A stretch of 64,000 nt of DNA from Candidatus Zixiibacteriota bacterium (GCA_035380245.1 DAOSXA010000001.1:812716-876715); one strand, 5' to 3'. Counted from the first letter of the stretch, positions 27,890 through 36,996 are shown. Made by a program: numbers and translations. Notes: a model not told the origin generated them from the letters alone.

Positions 27890-29233
27890 CTAATGGATGC
27901 CGCAGGCCTTCATCATCTTCATCAGACCTTGCCGTGATATCCCCATTTTCACGGCAGCTTGCGTGATATTCCCATCCGTATCCTTGAGCACGGCCCTTAT
28001 GTAATTTCGCTGGAATTGTCCGATAAAATGTTGCTTGGCCTCTTCGTAGTTGGAATAGGAATGGATGTCCATTGAATTTTGTCGTCCTGCGGTCGGCAAC
28101 TTGAGATGGTTCCCGCGATCTCTTACCAATGCACTCTCGATACAGTTTTCCAACTCTCGGACGTTCCCCGGCCATTGGTAGTTTCTGAGGTTTTCCATGC
28201 TCTGCATGTCGATCGTGGGTACGGGACGCTTCATTTCGACGGCTTTCTTATTAACGAAAAAAGCCACCAGATCCGGAATATCCTCGGGTCTCGCCCGGAG
28301 CGGAGGTACGGCTATTTCGAAGACCTTCAACCTGAAATACAAATCCTCACGGAACTTCCCGATTGCCACCTCGTCTTCCAGGATGCGATTAGAGGATACC
28401 ACTATCCGGGCGTTTGTCTCCAACTCCTCGGTAGCACCGACGCGGTAGAAACGCTTCTCCTGCAGAACCCGCAGTAACTTGGCTTGTTCACCCACCGGGA
28501 TCTCGCTGATCTCATCGAGGAAAAGCGTACCTCCGCGCGCCTGTTCAAAGCGCCCTATGCGACGCGTGGCGGCCCCGGTAAACGAGCCTTTTTCATGTCC
28601 GAACAGCTCGCTTTCAAAGAGGTCCTTAGGGATTGCCGCACAGTTGATAGCTACGAACGGCTCCGAGGCATAATCCGAGTGCCGATGAATCGCCCGAGCG
28701 ATCAACTCCTTACCGGTGCCGCTTTCGCCGGTAATCAGAACGTTGGCTTTCACCTCTGACGCCCTGAGAATATCCGCCTTGACAGCTTTCATCGCGGGAC
28801 CTTCGCCGATAATATCCGTCCACCCGCGATCGACTTCCTCACGGTAATAATCACGATCCCGAGTGATTTCAGCTTCCCGTATGGCCGTTAAAACCGCCGT
28901 CTTCAGGCTTTCGAGGTCAGGTCGTTTCCCGACATAACCCGAGGCTCCCAATTGCATCGCCCGTACAACGGTTGATACTCGTTCGTCTTCGGTAATCATC
29001 ACGACCGGTAAATACGGTTGTTGCCGCTTGAGTTGTTGCAAAAGCTGCAAACCGTCGCGGTCAGTCCCCAGATCCACATCAAGAAGAACGGCGTCTATCG
29101 ACTTTTCGTCGAGTATCGTGAGAGCATTTTCGGGATCATAGCTAACATGGCATTGGTACTCATCCGCAAGCAGAAGCCCCAGATCATCACAGAACTCTTT
29201 GTTGTCGTCCACTATCAACAGCTTCGTTTTCAT
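27890..29233 (-). CDS. Sigma-54-dependent response regulator (NtrC family)
   Basis: A 447-residue activator. The receiver domain has the acidic pair at D9/D10 and the phospho-acceptor Asp52 (LLDVDL). The AAA+ domain has Walker A GESGTGKE and the sigma-54 contact loop as GSFTGA in place of GAFTGA (the Ala-to-Ser form also occurs in other members). Walker B is GGTLFLDEI, and the arginine-finger region WPGNVRELEN follows. The C-terminal Fis-type HTH reads GNITQAAVKMGISRQGLMKMMKA. Its start overlaps the stop of the propeller kinase gene by 4 bp (ATGA), so the two are translationally coupled. A sigma-54 promoter with upstream palindromes is present before the divergent gene at 32573, a plausible target. 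Confidence 0.93.
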   Translation of the reverse strand: MKTKLLIVDDNKEFCDDLGLLLADEYQCHVSYDPENALTILDEKSIDAVLLDVDLGTDRDGLQLLQQLKRQQPYLPVVMITEDERVSTVVRAMQLGASGYVGKRPDLESLKTAVLTAIREAEITRDRDYYREEVDRGWTDIIGEGPAMKAVKADILRASEVKANVLITGESGTGKELIARAIHRHSDYASEPFVAINCAAIPKDLFESELFGHEKGSFTGAATRRIGRFEQARGGTLFLDEISEIPVGEQAKLLRVLQEKRFYRVGATEELETNARIVVSSNRILEDEVAIGKFREDLYFRLKVFEIAVPPLRARPEDIPDLVAFFVNKKAVEMKRPVPTIDMQSMENLRNYQWPGNVRELENCIESALVRDRGNHLKLPTAGRQNSMDIHSYSNYEEAKQHFIGQFQRNYIRAVLKDTDGNITQAAVKMGISRQGLMKMMKACGIH

Positions 29234-31596
29234 GAATCCGCCTGCTGAATACGCGTCAGTTCCAACAAAAATACCGTGCGCTTGAACGGTTCACTCTCCG
29301 CGACTCGAATAATACCGTCATACTTGGCTACGGTAGTAGCCGCGTGATACAGGCCGTATCCGCCACCGACCGATTTGGTGGAAAATCCTCTGTCGAAAAC
29401 TCGCGTGAAATCTCCAGACGCCAACCCGGGACCCGAATCGATAACGCGTACCACGATGGACTCGTTAAGCTCGATCTGCACTTCTATCGATTTCCGGTCG
29501 CTCTGCTTCAACACCCGCCGCGCATTGGACAACAACTCCTCCACGATCGTACGATACTCGCTTGCATCGAAAAAAGCCCTGGCGCCCGCATCGCCGCTGA
29601 TACTCACCTTCGGAGCGACAATCCCTTCTTCCTTCATTTCCGATGCCGTGCTCGACAAAACTCTACTCGTTTCGAGAACGACATCCGTTTGGAATTGCCG
29701 CTTGACATCGAAGCGTGCCTGCTTGATATGTTGCCTGACGTCCTCGACAGCGGGAGGCAGCGTTTTTTTATAATGTCCGGCATGGCGTGACAGGGATCTC
29801 ACATCCTGGGGATTGATCTCAAGCACGCTGGATACGAGGCGCGCCGCTGATTCCTCGAAACTCTTTTTATCGATCGTAGTCAGTCCGGAGCGGCGTACGG
29901 CGCTGACGACATCGTCGATCTGTCGACGTGTGAACTGATGAAAGGTCTGCATAGCGTCGGACAAACTCTCGGAAAACGGCCCTAACATTGACTCCTCACC
30001 CGGGATGTTTTTGATCAGAAACGCCAGGCGATTCAGGTTGGTTGAGGCCGTCTGGCCGTGATTGAAATTGGTCAGGGTGGTCAACAGGTGCGAGAAACCG
30101 GGATTGGTTGAGATCGTATCGCCGGGATCGACCGCTCTGCGCTTGCTTACGAAGACCAACCCGCCCAGAACGAAGCAGATTGCGGCCAGGTTTGACGCTC
30201 GCGGCCAATCCGACTCCCGCAATACCTCCCCTATCTGTTCTTTCCAGGGAAGTTTTCCCGGGATAATCCGAGACAACACAAACCAGTATTTACTGGAAGA
30301 GAAATGCGACTCGCGGAGGTAGATGAGCGAAGCCGGCTCTATGTCTGTCTTGCATGGAAGCGATCGGTTAAATGAAAAGACGCGGTCGATACGACGGATC
30401 TGATCACAGCGGAAATGAGCTTTGCATTCAAGGAGAGTGTCCAGGATAAACAACGAGTCCGCCTTAACAGCCAGAATTTCACACATTTTGTCGCCGTCGA
30501 AGTCCTTTGCCACGTACAGACGACAACCCGGCAGCGATACGGCCCTCACTTTATTTAAATCTCGATCCATTACGATCACCCCCGTGTCGGAGACCAGTAA
30601 TGAAGCATAATTAGCCGAAGTCTTAAGCGGCAACAACCTCGTTCTATTGCCCAATCCCTGTGAACAGCGGGACACGACCTCACCGGTCACGGCATTCAGC
30701 TTCTCGAAGATCGGAACACTGCTGCCGCTATTGGCTCGCCCAACCACCCGAAGCGTGTAGATATCGGCGGTGCCTAAACTGTCGGAAAGCAGCAGCATCC
30801 AGGCGTGATGACTCCACGGTGTAACTTGTTGCTTCCACCTTAGTTTACCGTCGTTGGTCAGTGAAACAATATACCCGCATGTATCCGAGATTCCGTTCGC
30901 CTCCGCTCCGTTTCCCGGCGCCATGGTGCCGAAGAACACTTCAGCCAATCCGTCGCCATCGACATCCTGAACCGCTGTCCAGTCCGGAGCACCGCCCGTC
31001 AGGAATTTCCACTTGAGGTTTCCATCAGGATAGGAGTAGACATAGAGCCCCCGAGGATACTTATCGTATCCTGTGTTCAGTTGGGCGAACAGCTCCATGC
31101 GACCGTCGTTGTCCAAATCGGCTGCAATAACTGAGTCAATAATTCCACCCCAACCCGGAAAATCTCCCTGAGGAGTTATATCCTTTCCCTTGATCGACAC
31201 CGTGTTGCACAGCACCTGATTGTCCCAGTCGACAACGGTAATCCATACCGAATCTCCCGTCGTGTCTTTCATTCCCAGGATGATCTCAGCACGACCGTCG
31301 TTGTCCAGATCAACGGTATTGAGTGAGATAATGAGGTTGGCATCAGTACGATGGAACTTGTGAGGAAAGGTGAAACCATCTGCGTCGAATACTTCCACGC
31401 TCTTCTCGTTCCACCCGAGCTTGGCTACTTCCAAGATACTATCGCCGTCAAGATCGGCATGGGAGTAATCACGGAACTTGTCCGTGGCATCCAGATATTC
31501 GATTTTGAATTCGGGCAGATGCTGGAAGTCAAGAACCAGATCAACTACTGCCAGAGCTGCCAGAACCACGAGCACGATAGTCAGAGCCATTCTCAT
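29230..31596 (-). CDS. Membrane histidine kinase with FG-GAP propeller sensor
   Basis: A 788-residue sensor kinase with a TM at residues 4-23. A large periplasmic region with FG-GAP/VCBS signatures follows (ADLDGDSILEVAKLG, VDLDNDGRAEIILG, ADLDNDGRMELFAQ, QDVDGDGLAEVFFG, KDFDGDKMCEILAV), a probable Ca-binding beta-propeller. A second TM is near 468-485 and a long helical stretch follows. The catalytic ATPase has N-box ELLSNARRV, G1 DSGPGL, F-box FDRGFSTK and G2 GGGYGLYHA. No standard H-box is obvious; the His in FNHGQTASTNLNRL is the best candidate. It is coupled to the sigma-54 activator by a 4-bp overlap. Confidence 0.87.
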   Translation of the reverse strand: MRMALTIVLVVLAALAVVDLVLDFQHLPEFKIEYLDATDKFRDYSHADLDGDSILEVAKLGWNEKSVEVFDADGFTFPHKFHRTDANLIISLNTVDLDNDGRAEIILGMKDTTGDSVWITVVDWDNQVLCNTVSIKGKDITPQGDFPGWGGIIDSVIAADLDNDGRMELFAQLNTGYDKYPRGLYVYSYPDGNLKWKFLTGGAPDWTAVQDVDGDGLAEVFFGTMAPGNGAEANGISDTCGYIVSLTNDGKLRWKQQVTPWSHHAWMLLLSDSLGTADIYTLRVVGRANSGSSVPIFEKLNAVTGEVVSRCSQGLGNRTRLLPLKTSANYASLLVSDTGVIVMDRDLNKVRAVSLPGCRLYVAKDFDGDKMCEILAVKADSLFILDTLLECKAHFRCDQIRRIDRVFSFNRSLPCKTDIEPASLIYLRESHFSSSKYWFVLSRIIPGKLPWKEQIGEVLRESDWPRASNLAAICFVLGGLVFVSKRRAVDPGDTISTNPGFSHLLTTLTNFNHGQTASTNLNRLAFLIKNIPGEESMLGPFSESLSDAMQTFHQFTRRQIDDVVSAVRRSGLTTIDKKSFEESAARLVSSVLEINPQDVRSLSRHAGHYKKTLPPAVEDVRQHIKQARFDVKRQFQTDVVLETSRVLSSTASEMKEEGIVAPKVSISGDAGARAFFDASEYRTIVEELLSNARRVLKQSDRKSIEVQIELNESIVVRVIDSGPGLASGDFTRVFDRGFSTKSVGGGYGLYHAATTVAKYDGIIRVAESEPFKRTVFLLELTRIQQADS

Positions 31597-31753
31597 ATAG
31601 CAGTTGTCCTATAGATGTCGAGCACATTATCAATTATAGTCGCACTGCTCGCGATTGTCAACGGCTGCCGGAAGAATGACAGGCAGGAATTGGTTGCCAT
31701 TCCCCGATTATGGACCTGTATTTTTGCGAAGAATCCACGTTTCTTGCCTCAGG

Positions 31754-32173
31754 TCAGGACTTTATCAGTTCATTGATGCGTTTCACCAGCGGCCCCAGGT
31801 CGATCGGCTTGTGAAAGAAATCATCGGCGCCGTGGTCCGCATCGGGTTCCTGTGATTCCGAGATCAGTATCACCGGAATACCGGATAGTTGAGACGATTG
31901 AACTTGCTCACGAAGTCGTCTGAGAAAAACCAGTCCCTCCCGCCGCCGATCGGTTGCGAAGTGGGCCTCCATATCTATGTCGAGCAAAACGCAGTCAGGT
32001 TGCTTTTCTTCTATCACCCGCATTCCCAGAGAACTGCCGCCACAGGTAATCACATCGAATGCTTGCGCTAAAAGCAGCTTGAGGTCATTGGCCATATCCT
32101 GATCATCATCGACCACCAGCAGAAGCGGCCGTGCTCGACATAAACGTATCTCTTGTAGCTCCGTCCTTTCCAT
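31754..32173 (-). CDS. Stand-alone receiver-domain protein
   Basis: A 139-residue single receiver domain: acidic pocket VVDDDQD (D22-D24), phospho-acceptor Asp65 (LLDIDM), the Ser after LIS and the Lys in FFHKPID. No output domain follows. It lies 157 bp upstream of the propeller kinase on the same strand, so it may compete for, or relay, phosphate from that kinase. The N-terminus to residue 15 has no family equivalent, so the start may lie further in. Confidence 0.85.
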   Translation of the reverse strand: MERTELQEIRLCRARPLLLVVDDDQDMANDLKLLLAQAFDVITCGGSSLGMRVIEEKQPDCVLLDIDMEAHFATDRRREGLVFLRRLREQVQSSQLSGIPVILISESQEPDADHGADDFFHKPIDLGPLVKRINELIKS

Positions 32174-32342
32174 AACTGAATCTAATTATCAAATAACATG
32201 CCAAACACAGGTCTGCCTCATCGCCGTCTCGGTAAGCTGCTGAGGCAAACGGAACAAGGCCTGTTTCGCCGGATTGTGATCAGCGACATCTCCCCGGCTT
32301 TTATCGGTTTTATCTGTCAACTCCAATTGTCAACCGTTAACT

Positions 32343-32406
32343 CCGGTTTACAACCGGCGGCGATCGCATCGCTTTGACACTCCTTTTATCTCTGTCTCAG
32401 TGTGAA
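32343..32406 (+). promoter_or_regulatory. Candidate enhancer palindromes for a sigma-54 activator
   Basis: Two dyads lie upstream of the sigma-54 promoter. CCGGTT-TAC-AACCGG (32343-32357) is a perfect 6-3-6 palindrome; TTGACACT (32374-32381) with AGTGTGAA (32399-32406) is an imperfect dyad. They sit about 95-158 bp before the predicted start site, the usual distance for NtrC-family binding. Confidence 0.45.
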
Positions 32407-32474
32407 TTATATCTTCATGTAATCAAGTCGCTTAAGACACATCGCAGGCATGGTCTTGAACCAATGCGTTTATC

Positions 32475-32490
32475 CGGCACACCGCTTGCA
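32475..32490 (+). promoter_or_regulatory. Sigma-54 promoter of the VCBS/dockerin-like gene
   Basis: CGGCAC-ACCGC-TTGCA: the GG (32476-32477) and GC (32488-32489) doublets are exactly 10 bp apart and match TGGCAC-N5-TTGCA at every position except the first T. The predicted start site is near 32501, giving a leader of about 70 nt. The sigma-54 activator is encoded 3 kb away on the opposite strand. Confidence 0.75.
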
Positions 32491-32572
32491 ATGGGCAAAC
32501 GACATAATTGGGCAAGAAAAAAGAAATCGCATCGCATTTCTTAGCACTGACTAAATACAGCAGGAGGATCGA

Positions 32573-33931
32573 ATGAAGCTCACACCACTTCACGAATGTG
32601 CAACACTGGCTGCTTTACTGATCACGATATTGATATCAGGTGCAGCCGCTCAGGACACACTGTTTGTTGCCGGTGCCGACTATGTAACCGGAGATGGCCC
32701 TCGCGACGTCGTTTCGATTGACCTTGACGGTGACGGGGACAATGATCTCGCTATTCCTAATTGCTTTTCCGATTTAATCTCCGTTTTTCTGAACAACGGT
32801 GACGGTACTTTCGCAGACAGAGTGGATTACACTTGCGGCAGTATGCCCGTGAATATATGCTCGGCGGATCTTGACGGCGACCTCGACAATGATCTCGTGG
32901 TTGCCTGCGGAGATGCGGACAGCCTGGCCATTCTCTTCAACAACGGCGACGCAACCTTCCAAAGCGCCGTTACTTACGTTACGGCCGATAGTCCCCATGA
33001 GGTTGTGGCGGCCTATCTTGACGAAGACAATGATATCGATCTTGCCGTCGCGAATTACCATTCCAGCAATGTCTCGGTTTTCCTGAACGATGGCTTCGGG
33101 GTTTTCAGTGTTGCCGTCAACTACAGCGTAGGGAGCTATCCGTATGCGATCTGCTCCTCCGATCTTGATGAGGACGGCGATAATGATCTGGTGACAACGG
33201 CCGAATGGAATGGCTACATCTCCGTTCTTATGAATAACGGTGACGGAACTTTTGCACCAAAGATTAATTATAGCACTAACACGGGTCCGGTATCGGTTTG
33301 CGCCAATGATCTTGACGGAGACGATGACAAAGATCTCGCAGTAGCCAATGAAAACTCAGACAATATGGCCGTGTTCTTCAACCACGGCGACGGCTCGTTT
33401 GCCGAGGCCGTCTACTACGATATAAATGCGGATCACCCCTGGGATATACATTCAGACGACATAGACGGCGACGGTGATTATGATCTCGTATTGGCCAACA
33501 ACGGTGGAGATCAGATATCCATCATGCTGAACGACGGTTTCGGTGTTTTCGAAGTATCGGGTAATTATGATGTTGGTGCGGAGCCCCACTCGTCCGACCT
33601 GGCCGATCTTGACGGTGACGGCGACAAAGATATGATCGTTGTATGCCGAGACGACGATATTGTCTCGATCCTGTTCAACACGAGCGGTCCTTATCCATGC
33701 TGTGAGATCCGATCGGATATAGATCATAACGGATCCGGTCCGGATATTTCCGATCTGGTCTATCTGGTCGCTTATATGTTTCAGGAGGGAGCAGAACCAC
33801 CGTGCAGCTACGATGGTTTGTTCACCGAGGCTGATATCAACGGCGATGCTGCCGGACCCGACATCAGCGATCTGATTTATCTAGTGCAGTACATGTTCCA
33901 GAGTGGACCGGCGCCGGTTCCTTGTCCGTGA
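32573..33931 (+). CDS. Secreted VCBS/FG-GAP propeller protein with dockerin-like C-terminus
   Basis: A 452-residue exported protein with a signal peptide (about 1-26, ending AAAQD). Seven propeller blades of about 49 residues follow, each with an Asp-rich Ca loop (DLDGDGDNDLAI, DLDGDLDNDLVV, and so on) and an FxNxGDGxF turn. The C-terminal 70 residues carry two dockerin-like repeats, HNGSGPDISDLVYLVAYMFQ and GDAAGPDISDLIYLVQYMFQ, each followed by Pro and Cys. This suggests a cell-surface or envelope-attached calcium-binding protein. AGGAGGATCG lies just before the ATG. A sigma-54 promoter (32475-32490) precedes it, so it is probably expressed under the neighbouring two-component system. Confidence 0.88.
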   Translation: MKLTPLHECATLAALLITILISGAAAQDTLFVAGADYVTGDGPRDVVSIDLDGDGDNDLAIPNCFSDLISVFLNNGDGTFADRVDYTCGSMPVNICSADLDGDLDNDLVVACGDADSLAILFNNGDATFQSAVTYVTADSPHEVVAAYLDEDNDIDLAVANYHSSNVSVFLNDGFGVFSVAVNYSVGSYPYAICSSDLDEDGDNDLVTTAEWNGYISVLMNNGDGTFAPKINYSTNTGPVSVCANDLDGDDDKDLAVANENSDNMAVFFNHGDGSFAEAVYYDINADHPWDIHSDDIDGDGDYDLVLANNGGDQISIMLNDGFGVFEVSGNYDVGAEPHSSDLADLDGDGDKDMIVVCRDDDIVSILFNTSGPYPCCEIRSDIDHNGSGPDISDLVYLVAYMFQEGAEPPCSYDGLFTEADINGDAAGPDISDLIYLVQYMFQSGPAPVPCP

Positions 33932-34106
33932 ATCGAGTTTAGTGTTTGGGATGACGCGGAACATGCTCCCCTGTCACGCGTCTCGAATCCACGAACTCAC
34001 GCGACATACGATCTCGTGCTGTCAACAGGGATGTTGAAAGGTTTCACTTTGAGTTACCAAAGAAACAAAACCATGAGAAATAAACAAAACCAATATACGA
34101 TAGAGA

Positions 34107-35213
34107 GTGACCGTGTTTGATTACTACAAAGAACTGTCTGTTGGTCGCACGGCCGATGAGGAAGAGATAAAAGAGGCCCTGAACAGAGAAGCCCGTATAT
34201 GGACCAACCGGACTAACGCTCCCGATGCGCACCACCGCGACGAGGCGAAACGTCGATTAGAGAAACTCGATGAAATCGAACAGTGCCTCCTGGTTCCAGC
34301 TAAACGCGAGGCCTACGACGCGAGCCTCAAACAAAGCTCCAGGGAGGTAGCAACCATAGGAGAAGCGATTGTCAGTGAATCATCCGATGCCAAGTCAATG
34401 ATCGATGAGGTCTGGCGGCTGCTTGCTATAGGAGATATACCGGGTGCGCTGTGGTTAGCGACCAAGGCAACCGAAAGATTCCCAACAAATCCATGGGTCT
34501 GGGCGGTGCTGGGGCAAGCCAAATTCCGTTGGGGACAAACAGATGATGCCGTGTATGAGTACCGACGGGCCATTAATTTGGACCCAAGGCCATCGGAGTT
34601 TTACTTCGACCTCGGTACAGTCTATGAATCTGTCGAACAATGGCAAGAGGCCCTCGATAATTTCGAACGTGCTGCCAGGATAGATCCGGATATCGTGATG
34701 TATCGATCCGCGGTAGGGAGTGTTCTTGTCAGAATGGACCGGTACCATCAGGCTATTCCTATTCTCGAGGGGTGTGTGGCTGAGGAAAAGGACAATCTGA
34801 CCTATAGCTGGTATCTGGCCATGGCCTACAACGACATGATCATCGACGAATGGATCGAAGGCCCGGATGGGAGAAAATACTGTGTAAGCAAGGAGTCGGC
34901 AGAAAGAGGACTGGATTATTTCTCCAGGGCTATCAAGCTGGAGTTTGACAATGCGGCAATGAGGCAGACTGTGGAGAAGAATTTTGTCGTAACTCAGTGG
35001 GCCCTGGCAAAGCACTGGTCTCGCGATCTGACTAGCACCGTTAAGCAGGCCGCTCTGGTACTGTTCGGCGGGGCAGTCCTGTCGGCAGGAGCGGAAAAAG
35101 CCTTTGGAAGTGAAATGGCGAGTATCGTCTTCCTTGGCATAATCGGCGTATGGATATGGTCCGGTTTCAAGCTGGGCTGGAAAATAAACAGGATTGCACT
35201 GGGAATGCAATGA
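34107..35213 (+). CDS. J-like domain, TPR and membrane protein
   Basis: A 368-residue protein. Residues 1-72 resemble a J domain (FDYYKELSVGRTADEEEIKEALNREARIW, EAKRRLEKLDEIEQCLLVPAKREAYDASL) but the HPD motif is absent: the loop reads TNRTNAPDAHHR. Four or so TPR-like repeats follow (ALWLATKATERFPTNPWVWAVLGQAKF, AVYEYRRAINLDPRPSEFYFDLG, ALDNFERAARIDPD). Two TM segments are near residues 312-330 and 336-352. The HPD loss means Hsp70 stimulation is doubtful. A GTG at 34107 is the best start; no strong Shine-Dalgarno is present. The next gene lies 117 bp downstream on the same strand. Confidence 0.65.
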   Translation: MTVFDYYKELSVGRTADEEEIKEALNREARIWTNRTNAPDAHHRDEAKRRLEKLDEIEQCLLVPAKREAYDASLKQSSREVATIGEAIVSESSDAKSMIDEVWRLLAIGDIPGALWLATKATERFPTNPWVWAVLGQAKFRWGQTDDAVYEYRRAINLDPRPSEFYFDLGTVYESVEQWQEALDNFERAARIDPDIVMYRSAVGSVLVRMDRYHQAIPILEGCVAEEKDNLTYSWYLAMAYNDMIIDEWIEGPDGRKYCVSKESAERGLDYFSRAIKLEFDNAAMRQTVEKNFVVTQWALAKHWSRDLTSTVKQAALVLFGGAVLSAGAEKAFGSEMASIVFLGIIGVWIWSGFKLGWKINRIALGMQ

Positions 35214-35329
35214 ATAGACGTAACAAGCGATTCAAGTTATTGAGGAGATGATCCCGTGTTTGCTTCTAACAATATCAGGGAAAAGTCTCACATCAACCGA
35301 CTGAAGAGTAAACTCAACAGGAGACAGCT

Positions 35330-35698
35330 ATGCCTAAGGTGACAATCAGACGAGAGAAAACTAAGTTCAGCGCCGCGGCTGCTTCGCTCGAAGTCAAGCT
35401 GGATCGTAAGAAGGTACTGCTGAAGAACGGTGAACATATCACGATAGAACTGAAACCAGGAAAACATAAGCTGGTTATACAACGGACGTTTCTGGCCAGG
35501 TTTGTCGGAGCTCTAATGCACCAACAAGCCGTTAACCTGGTATACAAGTTCAAGCAGGCTCAGGGTGAAGACATTGTCGTCGATTGCGGTATGACAGGAA
35601 ACAAGATATGGTATGAGGCGTACGACGCAGCCAACGCCCCCGTCGTGGAAGAATACAATCCCATGAAAGGACACGGCGGCGCTAAAAGCGGAAGTTGA
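35330..35698 (+). CDS. Small PEGA-like protein of unknown function
   Basis: A 122-residue protein with no signal peptide. Its middle, LEVKLDRKKVLLKNGEHITIELKPGKHKLVIQ, is a beta-rich PEGA-like pattern; the rest is unrecognised (QQAVNLVYKFKQAQGEDIVVDC and a Gly/Ser-rich end). CAGGAGACAGCT precedes the ATG, so it is very probably translated. It lies 117 bp after the J-like/TPR gene. Confidence 0.62.
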   Translation: MPKVTIRREKTKFSAAAASLEVKLDRKKVLLKNGEHITIELKPGKHKLVIQRTFLARFVGALMHQQAVNLVYKFKQAQGEDIVVDCGMTGNKIWYEAYDAANAPVVEEYNPMKGHGGAKSGS

Positions 35699-35775
35699 GA
35701 GCACTTTGGCAAAGCTTCAAGTCTCATGAGAATCATTGTTTTGCATTCGCATTTCGATCATTACGACCTGTTGAC

Positions 35776-35914
35776 CAACACCTGTCGTAATAAAGGACCT
35801 GTTCAACAGGCTTGATGTGGAGGGGGGAACAGGCATCAGGGCTCGGTCACATCGACCAGCCCGATGCCTCTATTGGTGAGCCCAGAGAACCGTGCTCAAA
35901 CTCTGGGCTCTTTT
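35776..35914 (+). ncRNA. Candidate structured RNA ending in a terminator
   Basis: Three hairpins are lined up after the small PEGA-like gene: CCTGTT/AACAGG (35801-35813), a long one between about 35831 and 35869 (AGGCATC..GGGCT with AGCCC..GATGCCT), and the last, GAGCCCAGAG/CTCTGGGCTC with TTTT (35878-35914). The last looks like an ordinary Rho-independent terminator. The first two could be a 3' untranslated region or a small RNA. No family was recognised. Confidence 0.35.
35878..35914 (+). terminator. Rho-independent terminator
   Basis: A perfect 10-bp stem GAGCCCAGAG/CTCTGGGCTC with a 13-base loop and a TTTT tail. It closes the transcript of the two genes that end at 35698. Confidence 0.75.
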
Positions 35915-36048
35915 ACTGACTATTATTTTGACCGAGTGGCAACGGGGGTAGTTCAGTATCCTGTGGAAATACATCGGAATTGAGTGCTAAAAAACAATCC
36001 CTTGCCGGGGGCAACAATAGAGAGTATGTTCGGTGCTCCGGAACCATT

Positions 36049-36201
36049 GGGGCTGTTGAAAAACCTCTTCTGCGGCGGAGACAAGCCCCGACGCTACACG
36101 TTCAGTGGCTCTAGCCTCGCGTAGCGGGCGGTCTTGTGTCGCTCGCATTGCGGTTGTGTTTTTATTGAATATCCGCACGTATGACTTCTTCAACAATCCC
36201 C
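36049..36201 (+). mobile_element. Complete 153-bp MITE
   Basis: The inverted ends are GGGGCTGTTGAAAAA on the left and, reverse-complemented, GGGGATTGTTGAAGAAG on the right. An internal stem pairs GCTACACG-like and CGCGTAGC-like segments near the middle. ATT flanks both ends (36046-36048 and 36202-36204), a possible 3-bp target duplication. The core (CTTCTGCGGCGGAGACAAGCCCCG) is shared with copies at 45284-45436 and 47630-47780. It has no coding capacity. It sits 36 bp upstream of the GNAT gene. Confidence 0.75.
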
Positions 36202-36237
36202 ATTCGTGCGACTCCAATAACGCCGTGAGGATCTACT

Positions 36238-36765
36238 ATGATTGTTCTCAAAACCGGTCCGTTGGAACTCAGAGAGATGACTCCGGATGATTTTGAGGAG
36301 CTCCATGTCGTTTTCTCCGATCCCATTGCCATGAGATACTATCCACGGCCGTTCACCCGTGAGATGACAACGGGCTGGATTGAATGGAATCTTCGCAATT
36401 ACGAGCAGTACGGATTCGGTCTCTGGGCGGTGATGCACACTGAAGATGAGCGCTTGATCGGCGATTGTGGGCTGACGATCCAGCTAGTCGACGGTGTCGA
36501 AGAGTTGGAAATCGGCTATCATATCTTGCGGTCCTATTGGGGACAGGGACTGGCCACCAGATGCGCAACAGCCTGTAGAGACTATGCCTTTGACGAGCTT
36601 AAGAGAGAACGCGTCATCTCGTGGATGAATCCGGCAAATACGGCATCGCGAAGAGTCGCCGAAAAAATCGGCATGCACCTTGAGAAAGAGACCGTTGACA
36701 GCCATGGAAAACCCGCCGTGGTCTATTCAATGACTCCGGCCGACAGAAGGCTCCAGGGCTCCTGA
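36238..36765 (+). CDS. GNAT-family N-acetyltransferase (RimJ/RimL type)
   Basis: A 175-residue acetyltransferase of the ribosomal-protein/peptide type. The N-terminal strand is LELREMTPDDFEEL. The acetyl-CoA signature segment is EIGYHILRSYWGQGLATRCATACRDYAF (Q/R-x-x-G-x-A at QGLATR). The C-terminal VISWMNPANTASRRVAEKIGMHLE is typical of RimJ-like members. The substrate is not known. A GAGG-type ribosome site lies about 9 bp before the ATG. A MITE lies just upstream and could affect its promoter. Confidence 0.88.
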   Translation: MIVLKTGPLELREMTPDDFEELHVVFSDPIAMRYYPRPFTREMTTGWIEWNLRNYEQYGFGLWAVMHTEDERLIGDCGLTIQLVDGVEELEIGYHILRSYWGQGLATRCATACRDYAFDELKRERVISWMNPANTASRRVAEKIGMHLEKETVDSHGKPAVVYSMTPADRRLQGS

Positions 36766-36877
36766 CGGGCCTTTAGCCTTGAAGAACAGCCGGTTGCCTG
36801 CCCGGAGGCTAATTAGCGCCCGCGCAGGCCCGCCGAAGTGCGTTCCTCGGGTATTTCTTAAATAGTACAGGTACCGC
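36766..36877. other. Short spacer before the tRNA promoter
   Basis: A spacer of about 110 bp with a GC-rich inverted segment near 36790-36835. No gene or motif was identified. It separates the GNAT gene from the promoter of the initiator tRNA. Confidence 0.4.
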
Positions 36878-36905
36878 TTGACAGCGGGGGTTAAGTTGAT
36901 ATATT
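36878..36905 (+). promoter_or_regulatory. Promoter of the initiator tRNA
   Basis: TTGACA (36878-36883), a 16-bp spacer and TATATT (36900-36905). The predicted start site is close to 36912, about 8 bp before the mature tRNA. Confidence 0.8.
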
Positions 36906-36919
36906 GCTTATCCTAACAT

Positions 36920-36996
<77 letters not shown>

